A DNA stretch of 64,000 bases from CAUSKK01 sp963532425 (GCA_963532425.1 CAUSKK010000008.1:30947-94946); one strand, 5' to 3'; positions 26,200-36,039 are shown, counted from the first letter of the stretch. Numbers and translations are program-made. Notes: generated by a model from the letters alone, not told the origin.

Positions 26200-26649
26200 T
26201 TATTTAAGGCAGATGACAATGGCCGCCTGGTAGTTTTTCCATTTCAGGGGAATGACAAAGGAGCGCACGGCCCGGGGGAGTTGCTCCTCGTCGGGCACGC
26301 CGCTGATGACGTTGGGGGTGGAAATGTCGAATTCCTCACCAAACTCACTGCGGGCGTTGCCGGAGATGGTGTTGGCAATTTCGCCGGTCAAATCCATCAT
26401 GATGCTGTCCGAAGTGTCCGGTTCGCCGATGGAAACCAGTAGGTGGCGCAGCAGAATGCGCGGTGCAGTGAAGTAGACGATGCCCGTGTGGGGGCCGCTG
26501 ACGCTAATCACCCCGGTATAGTCATAGGCAATGGCGTTTTTGTTTTCGTTCAAGTAAGGCGTACCGACCTCCACGTCGATTTTATTGGCCTCTTTAAAAA
26601 AACGGTTTGCGCCATCGAGGAAAACGCGAACATTATCTTCGGTAATCAT
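26200..26649 (-). CDS. CheX-like phosphatase-family protein (module 2)
   Basis: A 149-residue paralogue of the protein encoded at 7422-7871, the same length and alignable from end to end. The signature helix reads MDLTGEIANTISGNARSEFG, with the family's Glu and Asn in place, and the SFVIPLKW strand is retained. The ATG at 26649 overlaps the stop of the CheY-like gene by one base. Likely removes phosphate from the partner receiver; this is inferred from family and order. Confidence 0.85.
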   Translation of the reverse strand: MITEDNVRVFLDGANRFFKEANKIDVEVGTPYLNENKNAIAYDYTGVISVSGPHTGIVYFTAPRILLRHLLVSIGEPDTSDSIMMDLTGEIANTISGNARSEFGEEFDISTPNVISGVPDEEQLPRAVRSFVIPLKWKNYQAAIVICLK

Positions 26650-27011
26650 TAGAAATCTTCCATTAGTTCATTTAGTGCTTCCAGCAACTCTTGGTGGGTA
26701 AACGGCTTGTTGAGGAAGCCATTTGCGCCCAGCTCCAGTGCCTTTATTCCCGTTGCCTTATCGGAAAGCGCCGACACCACCAGGATTTGGATGTCGGGCT
26801 TAATTTTGATTAGGTTGGCGATACATTCTAAACCGCCCATTTTGGGCATGGTCAAGTCCAATGTTACCAAATCGGGCATATGTTGGTTACATAACGTCAT
26901 GGCCTCAATGCCGTTCTGGGCCCGGGCAACGACGTTGTATTTGCCGTTGACCATGCGGGCTATTTTGTTGCGGATTATCATCGAGTCATCAACAATCATC
27001 AGTTTGTACAC
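26649..27011 (-). CDS. CheY-like single-domain response regulator (module 2)
   Basis: A 120-residue receiver. Asp8-Asp9 open the acidic pocket (MYKLMIVDDSM), Asp52 in VTLDLTMPKMGG is the phosphoacceptor, VVSALSDK carries the switch Ser, and LNKPF the conserved Lys. The GTG at 27011 is preferred over a TTG at 27017 because it aligns with the ATG of the paralogue at 7033 and has AGGAG seven bases upstream. It lies two bases after the kinase stop. No output domain is present. Confidence 0.92.
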   Translation of the reverse strand: MYKLMIVDDSMIIRNKIARMVNGKYNVVARAQNGIEAMTLCNQHMPDLVTLDLTMPKMGGLECIANLIKIKPDIQILVVSALSDKATGIKALELGANGFLNKPFTHQELLEALNELMEDF

Positions 27012-27013
27012 GG

Positions 27014-29125
27014 TCAAACTCCTAGGGGGGCTTTGGGGAAACGCACACTAAAGCGGGTGTACTCACCCACCTTGCTACTAATGGAAATGGAGCCGTTGAG
27101 CTCGGCGACGCGCTGGCGAATCACGTCCATGCCCACGCCCCGGCCGGCGTCTTCGGTTTCGGCGAAGGCCGTGGAGAAGCCGGAGATAAAGATAAGGCTA
27201 AACAGCTCCTGTTCCGGCACATCGGCGAGGGAACGGCCCTGGAACTGGGGCAGGGTCTGGGCCTTCTCCCAGAGGCGGAGCAGGTTAATGCCCTGGCCAT
27301 CGTCCTGGACGGACAGCACATAGTCGTTCCGGCTGCTTTCCAGCTCCACCATGATATTTCCAACCTCGGGCTTGCCGCTGAGCTGGCGCTCTTCGGGCCG
27401 TTCGATGCCGTGGACAATGGCATTGCGCACCATCTGGGTGATGATGTCGCGCAGGCCGTCCTGCACCGGCGGGTCAAAATGGGCATTCTCGAAGCCGAGC
27501 AGCTCCACCATGACCTTTTTACCCTGGCGCTGGGCCACCTGGCTGGCGAACTGGTCGAAGTGGTGGTTGAGAATCTCCGCTTCGCTGCGGTTGAGGTTGT
27601 CGATGTTCTGGGCGAGCTCGTCCAGATTGTCGATTTTGACGTTGCTGAGCCGTTTCACCAGCACCTCGGCCTGTTCGGTCAGATGGATAAGGTTTTCCAG
27701 TTCGATGGCAATGCTGAGGAAATCATCGCCGGAGAGATTTTTCTTATCGCGCAGCCGGCTGAGCTGGTCTTCTATCTCGGTGCAGATATTGACGAAGGAA
27801 TGCATTTCCATGGCCGAGGCCTCGCCCTTGACGCTGTGAATCTCGCGGAAGATGTCCTGCACCTTCAGGCGCAAATCGCTGGGGCGCAGATGGGGCCGGC
27901 GTAGAATGCTGTTCACCCGGCTGGCGGCGCCGGCGGCACTGCGGACGAAGCTCATAATCAGGCGGCTGTCCTTGCTGAGGATGATGGTGATTAAATCCAC
28001 CTGCTGGCTGCTCTGCTCCTGCTCCTTCTTCAGCCGCTGCTCCAGATGCACGGCCTTGGTGATGTCGCTGACGCTGACCAGCACCTTGGTGATTTCCCGG
28101 GTGCCGAGCTTGTAGACCCGGTTAAAGTGGAAGCTCAGCCAGCGTTCGGTGCTGACGTCGCCGCCCCGGTCGAGGTTCACCTTGATGCGGTCGAGTGGAT
28201 TCAGGTCGTGGATTAATTTCTGTTTTACCCGGGGATTAAAAAGCTGCTTAATAAAAGCATTGACGGTGGCAAAATCGCTGGGGCTAATAATTCTTTCCAG
28301 CAGATTACGTAAATTAATTTGCGCCACATTTTCCCGGCGCAGAATATTTTCCAGGGCCCGGGAGTATTGGTGGCCAAGATTCAAATTATCGTCAAGAAGA
28401 AAGAGTCCCTCATTGACCGTGTTCATAATGTCTTCAATTTCGGCCAGGGCCTCTTCCGTATCGCTGTCCGCCTCGGAAAGGCGCCGGATATAAAAGCGGT
28501 GGAACATTATCCAGAAGGCAATGGAGACAAATATCATCAGACTTTGCAAACCATTGCTAATGGAAAAGCTGGTATTTAATTTGCCGTTTAATTCTTCCAG
28601 GGTTTCATCTAAATGTTTGATGATGTCCGAACTCTGCAGCGCGTCGATGGCCAGATTAAGCGCTTCCTCCCGCTTCTGCGGCAGACTAATGTCGCTGCGG
28701 TCCACCTTGGAGACAATGGAACGCAGCGACAGGGCCTCCTCGTTGCTGTCCTTGCTGTTTTTATTGTTATCGAAGACGCCGGTGATGATGCCCCAGTCGA
28801 GGACGATTTTCTTAATGTTTTTGCTGGAAACGGCGCTGGAATTTTCGAGTTTTTTATTAATGTTGTCGCTGATGTCGCCCTGGAGTTTTACCCAGCTATT
28901 CACCAGGCTGCCCCGGTCAAAACTTTCGTTATAGGTATTGGATTTTAATTCGAAGAGATTATTTTCCAAGTCGCGAATTTGGTTGGAAATATTATTTACG
29001 AGACGTAAATTCGCATTAATATCTTTGGAACTGCTGCTATTGCCCAGATTAGAGACAAAAACCACCAGCAGCATGATGATGAAAATTCCCAAAGAAATCA
29101 CAATGCCACGATACCTTTTATTCAT
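27014..29125 (-). CDS. Membrane CheA-like histidine kinase with Hpt domain (module 2)
   Basis: A 703-residue paralogue of the kinase at 4850-7012 with the same plan: N-terminal helix (about 8-26), extracytoplasmic region, second helix (about 198-215), PAS-like segment (TVNEGLFLLDDNLNLG), Hpt motif EIHSVKGEASAM with His430, and a HATPase with RNAIVHGIERPEERQ, QDDGQGI and DAGRGVGMDVI. No CheW-like domain follows. The extracytoplasmic regions of the two kinases are far less alike than the cytoplasmic parts, consistent with different signals. The first ~900 bases are markedly AT-richer than the window, with codons such as AAT, ATT and AAA frequent. Confidence 0.85.
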   Translation of the reverse strand: MNKRYRGIVISLGIFIIMLLVVFVSNLGNSSSSKDINANLRLVNNISNQIRDLENNLFELKSNTYNESFDRGSLVNSWVKLQGDISDNINKKLENSSAVSSKNIKKIVLDWGIITGVFDNNKNSKDSNEEALSLRSIVSKVDRSDISLPQKREEALNLAIDALQSSDIIKHLDETLEELNGKLNTSFSISNGLQSLMIFVSIAFWIMFHRFYIRRLSEADSDTEEALAEIEDIMNTVNEGLFLLDDNLNLGHQYSRALENILRRENVAQINLRNLLERIISPSDFATVNAFIKQLFNPRVKQKLIHDLNPLDRIKVNLDRGGDVSTERWLSFHFNRVYKLGTREITKVLVSVSDITKAVHLEQRLKKEQEQSSQQVDLITIILSKDSRLIMSFVRSAAGAASRVNSILRRPHLRPSDLRLKVQDIFREIHSVKGEASAMEMHSFVNICTEIEDQLSRLRDKKNLSGDDFLSIAIELENLIHLTEQAEVLVKRLSNVKIDNLDELAQNIDNLNRSEAEILNHHFDQFASQVAQRQGKKVMVELLGFENAHFDPPVQDGLRDIITQMVRNAIVHGIERPEERQLSGKPEVGNIMVELESSRNDYVLSVQDDGQGINLLRLWEKAQTLPQFQGRSLADVPEQELFSLIFISGFSTAFAETEDAGRGVGMDVIRQRVAELNGSISISSKVGEYTRFSVRFPKAPLGV

Positions 29126-29213
29126 AATTATTTGGCCATTGGAATGAAGATTTATTTCTCCCCAGTTCTAAAGGAATGGGGTGCTTTAAACTAGCAATTT
29201 TAGCGGAAAAACC

Positions 29214-32200
29214 ATGATAGAAAACGATTTCTCGCGGGTTCTGTGCAAGGATTTGCATTTTCTCCGCCGCCAACAACGCCACCTCCAACAGCTCCCCCCG
29301 GACGCCCCCGATTACCCCGCCCAGCGGGAAAAATTCCAACGCCAATTTCAGCAGTCCCAGCGGCGCTACGAGGCTAACCTGGCCGCCCTGCCCCGGCCCA
29401 CCCTGGCGGCCGACCTGCCGATTCTGGCCGTCCAGGAGGAGCTGAAAACGCTCATTCGGGAGAATCAGGTGGTCATTATCAGCGGCGAAACCGGCTCCGG
29501 CAAAACCACCCAAATTCCCCAGCTCTGCCTGGCCCTGGGCCTGGGCGCCCGGGGCCTTATCGGCCACACCCAGCCGCGCCGAATCGCCGCCAAGTCCGTG
29601 GCCACCCGCCTGGCCGAGGAATTGCAGGTGCCCCTGGGCGGGGCCGTCGGCTACCAGGTGCGTTTCGACGAAGCGCTAAGCCCGGAAACCCGGATTAAGC
29701 TCATGACCGATGGCCTGCTGCTGGCCGAGACCCTCAACGATAAATATCTGAAAAACTATGAAGTTATCATCGTCGACGAGGCCCACGAGCGCAGTCTGAA
29801 CATCGATTTCCTCCTCGGCTATCTCCACCGGCTGCTGCCCCGGCGGCCGGATTTGAAGCTCATCATCACCTCGGCCACCATCGACGCCGAGAAATTCTCC
29901 CGCCACTTCCACAACGCCCCGCACATCAGCGTCAGCGGCCGCAGCTACCCGGTGGCGGTGCGCTATCAGGAGGCACTGCCCGACCAGGATTTGAACGAAC
30001 AAATTTTGCAGGCCATCGGCACCCTCGACCAGCTCCACCCCCGGGGCGACATCCTCGTCTTCTGCGCCACCGAACGGGAAATTCTCGACGCCCATAAATA
30101 TCTGGAGCGGGCCAACCTCGGCCATAGCGACGTGCTGCCCCTGTTCGGCCGCCTCTCCCTCGGCGCCCAGCAGGCCGTTTTCCACCCGGGCCCCCGGCGC
30201 CGCATCATTCTGACCACCAACGTGGCCGAAACCTCGCTGACGGTGCCGCGCATCCACGGCGTCATCGACGGCGGCAGTGCCCGCATCAGCCGCTATTCCC
30301 TGCGCACCAAAACCCAGCGCCTGCCCATTGAGCCCATCTCCCAGGCCAGCGCCAACCAGCGCGCCGGCCGCTGCGGCCGCCTCAGCGCCGGCACCTGCAT
30401 TCGCCTCTACAGCGAGGCCGACTTCCAGAGCCGGCCGGCCTTCACCGAGCCGGAGATACTGCGCACCAATCTGGCGGCGGTCATTCTGCAGATGCTCTAT
30501 CTCAAGCTCGGCGACGTGGCCGATTTTCCCTTCGTCGATGCCCCCGACCAGCGCCAAATCAACGACGGCTACCGGCTGCTCTTCGAGCTCCAGGCCGTGG
30601 ACGAGAAGCAGCAGCTGACCGCCCTCGGCCGGCGCATGGCCCAGCTGCCCATTGACCCGCGCTTCGGCCGCATCGTCTTCGCCGCCCAGGAACGGGGTTG
30701 CCTGCAGGAGGCGCTCATCATTCTGGCCTTCCTCTCTCTGCAGGACCCGCGCGAACGGCCCTTCGGCCAGGAGACCAGCGCCGACCAGCGCCAGGGCGAA
30801 TTTGCCGACGGCCAGGGCGATTTCCAGAGCATCATCAATCTCTTCGTTGCCTACCAGAACGCCCGCCGCGAGCAGAGCAACAGCGGTTTGCGCAGCTGGT
30901 GCAAGTACTACCACCTCAATTTCCTGCGCATGCGCGAATGGCGGGAGCTGGTCAATCAGCTGCTGCACGACTGCCGCGACCTGAAACTAAACCCCAACGA
31001 CTTCAAGACCCAGCCCCGGCCCGAAGCGCTTCCCGCCGGCAGCAAGGGCCGGCTGGCGCTGGTCAATGACAGCCTGCCGCTGCTGCACGAGGCCCTGCTC
31101 ACCGGCTTCCTTGACCAGGTGGGCCTCTGGGACGAGCGCAGACAGGACTATCTCGGCACGCGCGGCCGCCGTTTCCGCATCTTCCCGGCCAGCGTGCTGG
31201 CCAAGCGGCGCCCGGCCAGTCTGATGGCGGCCAGCATCGTCGAGACCCAGCAGGTTTTCGCCCGCACCTGTGCCCCCATCGAACTGGCCCTGCTGGAGCG
31301 CCTCGCCGCCCACCTCTGCAAAAGCCAGCTGCAGAATCCGCACTGGTCGAAGAAGGCCGGCAACGTCATGGCCGAGGAGACGGTTAGCCTCTACGGCCTG
31401 CCGCTGGTGGCCGGCCGCCAGAAGCCCTTTGCCGGCCAGGACCCGGCTCTGGCCCACGACATCTTCATCGAGGAGGCCCTGGTAACCGGCGAAATTAACA
31501 CCCGCCTCGCCGTCATTGCCGCGAACCGGGCCCTCATTGCCGAGCTGGAGGCTCTGGAGGACAGGAGCCGCACCCGGGATTTTGTCGATGAGCGCGCCAT
31601 TGGCGATTTCTACCGGGCCCGGCTGCCGGAGTCCGTGCACAGCGTCGTAACCCTGGAGCAGTGGGCGCGGACGGCCGGGGCCGACGCCCTGCGCATGAGC
31701 CAGGCCGACCTGCTGCCGGCCAGCGCCGACACGGCCATCGGCGACTATCCCGAGCATCTGGATTTGCACGGCTACCGGCTCAATCTGGCCTATGAGTTCG
31801 ACCCGAGCAGCCCGGCCGACGGCGTTACGCTGCTGCTGCCGCTGGCGGCCCTGAACAGCCTGCGGCCGGAAGACCTGGAACGGCTGGTGCCGGCCATGTT
31901 GCCGGAGAAAATCGAAGCGCTGCTGCGCTGCCTGCCGAAGCTCTACCGCCGCCAGCTGGTGCCCATTCCCCAGTTTGCCGCCGCCATTCACGAGCGCATC
32001 GTTGGCACCGACGGGCCGCTGCTGCCGGCCATCTGCACGGCCCTGCGGGAAATGAAGGGCACGGACATTCCCCGGGACGCCTTCGCTCTGGAGAATCTGG
32101 AGCCGCATCATCTGATGAATGTGCGCCTGCTCGACGGCCAGAAGGTCATTGCCGAGGGCCGGGATTTGGCGGCCCTGCAGGCCCGCTACGGCACGGCGGC

Positions 32201-33062
32201 GGCGGCCACCTTCCAACGGCGCAGCCAGAGTCGCAGCGACGACGGCGGGCCGGTGGCGCGCTGGCTCTGGGACGAACTGCCGGCCAGCGAACGGCTGCCC
32301 GGGGGCATCGTCGGCTATCCGGCCCTGACCCTGGAGGGCGAGGAATTGCATCTGCGCCTGCACGACAACGAGGCCCGGGCCCGGGCCGCCCACCGGCTCG
32401 GCGTCGAAACCCTGCTGACGCGCCAGCTGGCCGGCGAGATTAAATATCTGCAGAAAAATCTGCCCCAGCTCAGCCAAATCAGCCTCTACTACCACAAGCT
32501 CAGCGCCAACGAACGCTATCTACCCGACCTGACCAGCGCGGCGGTGCAACGCTGCTGCCTGGCCACCGGGGTGCCGCGCAGCCAGAAGGACTACGAGGCG
32601 GCCCTGGCACGCGGCCAGAAGGAGCTGATTCGCACCGCCGGCGAACTGCACCGCCAGCTGCAACAGCTGCTCGCCCTCTACAGCCAAATCAATGAGCGCC
32701 TGCGCCAGCTGGCCAAGGGCGCCAGCCGCAGCGACATCGAGGGCCAGCTGAAGGCGCTGATTTATCCGAATTTCATCCGGGCAACGCCGCCGGAGCGCCT
32801 CGGCACCCTGAACCGGCTGCTCCAGGCCGTGCTCAAACGGCTGGAGAAAATCAGTGCCAACCCGCTGCGCGATGTGCAGTGGCTGAACCAGCTCCAGCCC
32901 TGGGAAGCGCTCTGGGCCCAGCACGCCGCCGAGGACAAATGGGCGGAATTCTTCTGGCTGCTGCAGGAATACCGGGTGCAGCTCTTCGCCCAGGAGCTCG
33001 GCACCGCCCAGAAGGTATCGCCGGCCAAGCTGGAGGCCCTGGCCAAGGAGCTACAGCGCTAG
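29214..33062 (+). CDS. hrpA: ATP-dependent RNA helicase HrpA
   Basis: A 1282-residue DEAH-box helicase, the length expected for HrpA. Motif I is GETGSGKTTQ near residue 90, motif II is DEAH at about 188-191, motif III SAT, and motif VI QRAGRCGR. The long C-terminal region with DUF3418-type sequence follows the OB-fold part. HrpA acts on stalled ribosomes and in mRNA processing. The ATG at 29214 is used; the ribosome-binding site is weak (GCGGAA). It is divergent from the module 2 kinase, 88 bases away, and has its own terminator. Confidence 0.96.
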   Translation: MIENDFSRVLCKDLHFLRRQQRHLQQLPPDAPDYPAQREKFQRQFQQSQRRYEANLAALPRPTLAADLPILAVQEELKTLIRENQVVIISGETGSGKTTQIPQLCLALGLGARGLIGHTQPRRIAAKSVATRLAEELQVPLGGAVGYQVRFDEALSPETRIKLMTDGLLLAETLNDKYLKNYEVIIVDEAHERSLNIDFLLGYLHRLLPRRPDLKLIITSATIDAEKFSRHFHNAPHISVSGRSYPVAVRYQEALPDQDLNEQILQAIGTLDQLHPRGDILVFCATEREILDAHKYLERANLGHSDVLPLFGRLSLGAQQAVFHPGPRRRIILTTNVAETSLTVPRIHGVIDGGSARISRYSLRTKTQRLPIEPISQASANQRAGRCGRLSAGTCIRLYSEADFQSRPAFTEPEILRTNLAAVILQMLYLKLGDVADFPFVDAPDQRQINDGYRLLFELQAVDEKQQLTALGRRMAQLPIDPRFGRIVFAAQERGCLQEALIILAFLSLQDPRERPFGQETSADQRQGEFADGQGDFQSIINLFVAYQNARREQSNSGLRSWCKYYHLNFLRMREWRELVNQLLHDCRDLKLNPNDFKTQPRPEALPAGSKGRLALVNDSLPLLHEALLTGFLDQVGLWDERRQDYLGTRGRRFRIFPASVLAKRRPASLMAASIVETQQVFARTCAPIELALLERLAAHLCKSQLQNPHWSKKAGNVMAEETVSLYGLPLVAGRQKPFAGQDPALAHDIFIEEALVTGEINTRLAVIAANRALIAELEALEDRSRTRDFVDERAIGDFYRARLPESVHSVVTLEQWARTAGADALRMSQADLLPASADTAIGDYPEHLDLHGYRLNLAYEFDPSSPADGVTLLLPLAALNSLRPEDLERLVPAMLPEKIEALLRCLPKLYRRQLVPIPQFAAAIHERIVGTDGPLLPAICTALREMKGTDIPRDAFALENLEPHHLMNVRLLDGQKVIAEGRDLAALQARYGTAAAATFQRRSQSRSDDGGPVARWLWDELPASERLPGGIVGYPALTLEGEELHLRLHDNEARARAAHRLGVETLLTRQLAGEIKYLQKNLPQLSQISLYYHKLSANERYLPDLTSAAVQRCCLATGVPRSQKDYEAALARGQKELIRTAGELHRQLQQLLALYSQINERLRQLAKGASRSDIEGQLKALIYPNFIRATPPERLGTLNRLLQAVLKRLEKISANPLRDVQWLNQLQPWEALWAQHAAEDKWAEFFWLLQEYRVQLFAQELGTAQKVSPAKLEALAKELQR

Positions 33063-33072
33063 CTCCAGCAAA

Positions 33073-33099
33073 AACCGGAGTAAAGCTCCGGTTTTTTTT
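33073..33099 (+). terminator. hrpA intrinsic terminator
   Basis: ACCGGAG and CTCCGGT pair around a 5-base loop and are followed by seven to eight T residues, 11 bases after the hrpA stop. Confidence 0.88.
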
Positions 33100-34707
33100 G
33101 TGGGCGACAACCCGGGGGCAGCGCTTCGCTCTGCTGGGCCCAAAGGAAGCGCTTCGGTAAAACGGCCCGGCCCGGTGAAGCGCTTCGTTTCGAAGCGTTC
33201 CCCTTCGAACCAGAACCCACGCCGTTTTTAAAACCACCGAAGCACTTCGCCGGGAAATCACCCATCAGACCAAGACTTCCCCAAACCGAAGCGCTTCATT
33301 AAACCGGCCGAGCTCATCAGTTAGGAAGCCGGAGCGAAAACAGGCCGAAGCGCTTTATTAAACGGGCCAGAGCAATCGAAGCGCTTCGGGCTGATGACTA
33401 GGAAAGAAGCGCTTTGGCTTTTACGGCTTTCTAGTAGGAAGCGCTTCCTCCGGGGGCGGAAGTCCGAATGCCCACCCCGGCCCGCCACCCAATAAAACGG
33501 GGGAGCGCTTCGTTTCCCAAGGCCAGGACAAACCGAAGCGCTTCGACCGGGGAAGCCTTCGGAAAGCGAAGCGCTTCCTTCGTGGCGTCAGTAGGAAAGG
33601 GACGGTCGGAGAATGGGGAGCGAAAGGAGGGAGCGCTTCGGGCTGGAGGTTTTTTTTTTCCTAATGGGCCGGGGCTAGCGAAGCGTTTCATTTGGAGCCC
33701 CATTGAAAGTAGCCGGGTAGAACGAATGGCCGGCCCGAAAGTGCTTGCCGGCCGTTGGCGCAGCGCTTCCCGCTGGAGTCTCCGACTGAAGCGCTTCGTT
33801 CCCAAGGCCAGGACAAACCCAAGCGCTTCGACCGGGGAAGCCCTCCTCTTTCCGGTCGGGAGCGCTGCGCCGGTGGCAGTCGTCGGCCTGAAAGCCAGCC
33901 CGGCCGGTGAAGCGCTTCGTTCAAATTGGGCCGGGGAAGAAGCGTCCGATTCGGGCGGGGCCAGCGAAGCGCTCTGGGGCTATCTCTGCGGAATGGGCCG
34001 GGGTGGGGAAGCGCTTCGATTGGACTAATCGCCTATCAGATAAAGGCTTTCTGGGCCGCCGTGCTTCGGCCCAACGGTGTTCCCGCAACCCAGCGCTTCG
34101 GTTTGATTGGCCAGTCGGAAGCGCTTCCCCCTGGGCCCAGTGGGAAAACGGCCGTCGGGAAATACGGGCCCCGGGGCGACGAAGCGCTTCCTTTAGAACG
34201 GGCGGGCGCCGGCGAACTTTTTCGTTTTTCCGAAGGGAAGCGCTTCGCCACTGGAAGACTTTGGGGAAGGAAGCGCTTCGGCTTCTGTGTTTTTCCTTGG
34301 GCTCCAGCGGGAAGGCAACGGCCGGGGAATCCGGGGCGCAGTCGTGAAGGGTGTTGCTGGAAATGGCGAAGCGCTCCCCCTTTCCCACTTTCCAGACCGA
34401 AGCGCTTCCCCCAGTCGCGTTCGAGGAATCCTTCTTTTACGGTTTCCCAGCGGGAAGCGCTTCGCCTGAAGTAGCCGGATGAAGGGCCTTTTGTAGACCT
34501 CTGGAGTGAAGCGCTTTGCTTTGATATTTCTGCCAACGCCGGCCCGGGCGGGGACTGTGGGGCTAGCCATGAGCGTTGGCCGGCGACAGGAAGCGCTTCC
34601 TTAGTAATGGAGCGGTGCTGGTGAACTTTATGGCTTTCTAGAGGGGAGCGCTTCGTTTCCGCTGCCCCATTGGAAGCCAAAACGCTTTGGTTCTTGTGCC
34701 TTCCCTG

Positions 34708-35222
34708 GCCGAAGCGCTTCGGCCGAGGCTAAAACAATGGCCGCCGGGCCGGGGAATCCAGCTTGAAGCGCTTCACTGGGAAAAGCCTCCCGGGGTCGAA
34801 GCGCTTCCCGTCGGCTGAATGCCTGAACCGAAGCGCTTCGGTTTCTATACCTTCCCAAGCCGAAGCGCTTCGTTCCAAGGAGCTGGGATAAACCCTCAAG
34901 CGCTTCATTAGGCCGGGCCGGTGCAGGCGAAGCGCTTCGCTCTGAATCGGACGAAAGAAGCGTTCCCCCTGTTGCCACTTTCCAGAACGAAGCGCTTCCT
35001 TGGGGGCGGATTAGCTGGAGAAGCGCTTCGCTTTGACGGCCATAAGAGAAGCGCTTCACTGTGGGCCGGGGTCGGGAAAACCTTTCTTTTTGAAATTGCT
35101 GGAGATACCGAAGCGCTTCGCCGGGGAAAGTCTTAGGCAAGCGAAGCGCTCTTCCCTTTGGCGCATGATGACGACTGCTCAATCATTCAGCGCCGGGGCG
35201 TTTTAGACAGAAGCGCTTCGTT
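34708..35222. repeat. Segmental duplication within palindrome block, copy 1
   Basis: This stretch matches 35362-35908 in the order of spacers and palindromes. Shared spacer phrases include ccgaggctaaaaca, ggctgaatgcctgaa, aaggagctgggataaaccc and gttgctggagatacc-like pieces. Copies differ by substitutions and short insertions, including changes within palindromes. Confidence 0.8.
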
Positions 35223-35361
35223 AGACCGGTCCGGGGTTCATTTATTAGGGGGAAGCGCTTCGCTAGGAAAAGCCTTGGGGAAAGAAGCGCTTCCTTTTTC
35301 TGCAGCTTTTCAGCGGGAAGCGCTTTGATTGGAGCGTCGCCCATCAGCTAAAGGCTTCCCG

Positions 35362-35908
35362 GGCCGAAGCGCTTCAGCCGAGGCTAAAACAACGGCCGCC
35401 GGATAGGGGAATCCAGCCGTTAAGATTGAAGCGCTTCACTGGGAAAAGCCTCCCGGGGCCGAAGCGCTTCCCGCCGGCTGAATGCCTGAAGCGAAGCGCT
35501 TCGGTTTCTGTGCCTTTCCAGGCCGACGCGCTTCGTTCCAAGGAGCTGGGATAAACCCTCAAGCGCTTCATTAGGCCGGGCCGGTGCAGGCGAAGCGCTT
35601 CGCTCTGAATCGGATGAAAGAAGCGCTCCCCCTGTTGCCACTTTCCAGAACGAAGCGCTTCATTTGAAACTAGCCAGCGGGCCGAAGCGCTTCCTTAGGC
35701 CGGGCCGGGGTTGTTCATTCATTAAGAGGAAGCGTTTCACTGGGGCCGGGAAAGTGTTTCCTTCTGAATGTTGCTGGAGATACCGAAGCGCTTCGCCGGG
35801 GAAAGTCTTTGGCAAGCGAAGCGCTCCCCCTGGGGCCCGCGATGACAACTGCTCAACCATTCAACGCCGGGGCGATTCAGACGGAAGCGCTTCCTTGGGG
35901 GCGGATGA
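35362..35908. repeat. Segmental duplication within palindrome block, copy 2
   Basis: Second copy of the 34708-35222 segment, collinear over most of its length, with one palindrome altered to GACGCGCTTC near 35525 and an extra spacer segment near 35660-35770. Confidence 0.8.
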
Positions 35909-35992
35909 GCAGGCCGAAGCGCTTCGGGGCTGAGGGGTTTGCAAGCCGGCCCGGGGGAAGCGCTTCGTTTTGTCGGGCCGGGCGCCGCCCAT

Positions 35993-36016
35993 AAAAAAAC
36001 GCCCCCGGAGGGGCGT
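35993..36016 (-). terminator. hupB intrinsic terminator
   Basis: In the minus direction ACGCCCCTCCGGGGGCGT is followed by seven T residues, 24 bases beyond the hupB stop. Confidence 0.85.
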
Positions 36017-36039
36017 TCGGTGGTTTTGGTGGGGGCCAA

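Larger units (their letters stand above)
33115..35985. repeat. Largest GAAGCGCTTC palindrome block, between hrpA and hupB
   Basis: Nearly 2.9 kb with no credible gene. Palindrome copies recur every 20-60 bases, in exact form or with one altered arm or centre (for example GAAGCACTTC near 33240, AAGCGTTTC near 33680 and 35750). Spacers are unrelated in most places but include recurrent phrases. A large internal duplication joins 34708-35222 with 35362-35908. ORFs reading through are in all six frames and consist of EAL, KRF and SAS strings. Confidence 0.88.

Noticed and set aside
26088..26219. Longer N-terminus for the SulP transporter (in-frame start at 26219)
   Set aside because: It would read through the palindrome terminator of the signalling module; the ATG at 26087 has a good ribosome-binding site and begins at the family's N-terminus.
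33115..35985. CRISPR array
   Set aside because: The repeated unit is only 10 bp, spacers vary widely in length, some spacers recur, and no cas genes are present.
33431..36039. Many overlapping ORFs of 60-230 codons in all frames of the palindrome blocks (also at 1-430, 12340-13727, 20833-21969 and 55160-56342)
   Set aside because: Their products are strings of EAL, KRF, SAS and similar, which is simply the palindrome translated. They overlap on both strands, lack consistent ribosome-binding sites and resemble no protein. Absence of stops in the motif explains their length.
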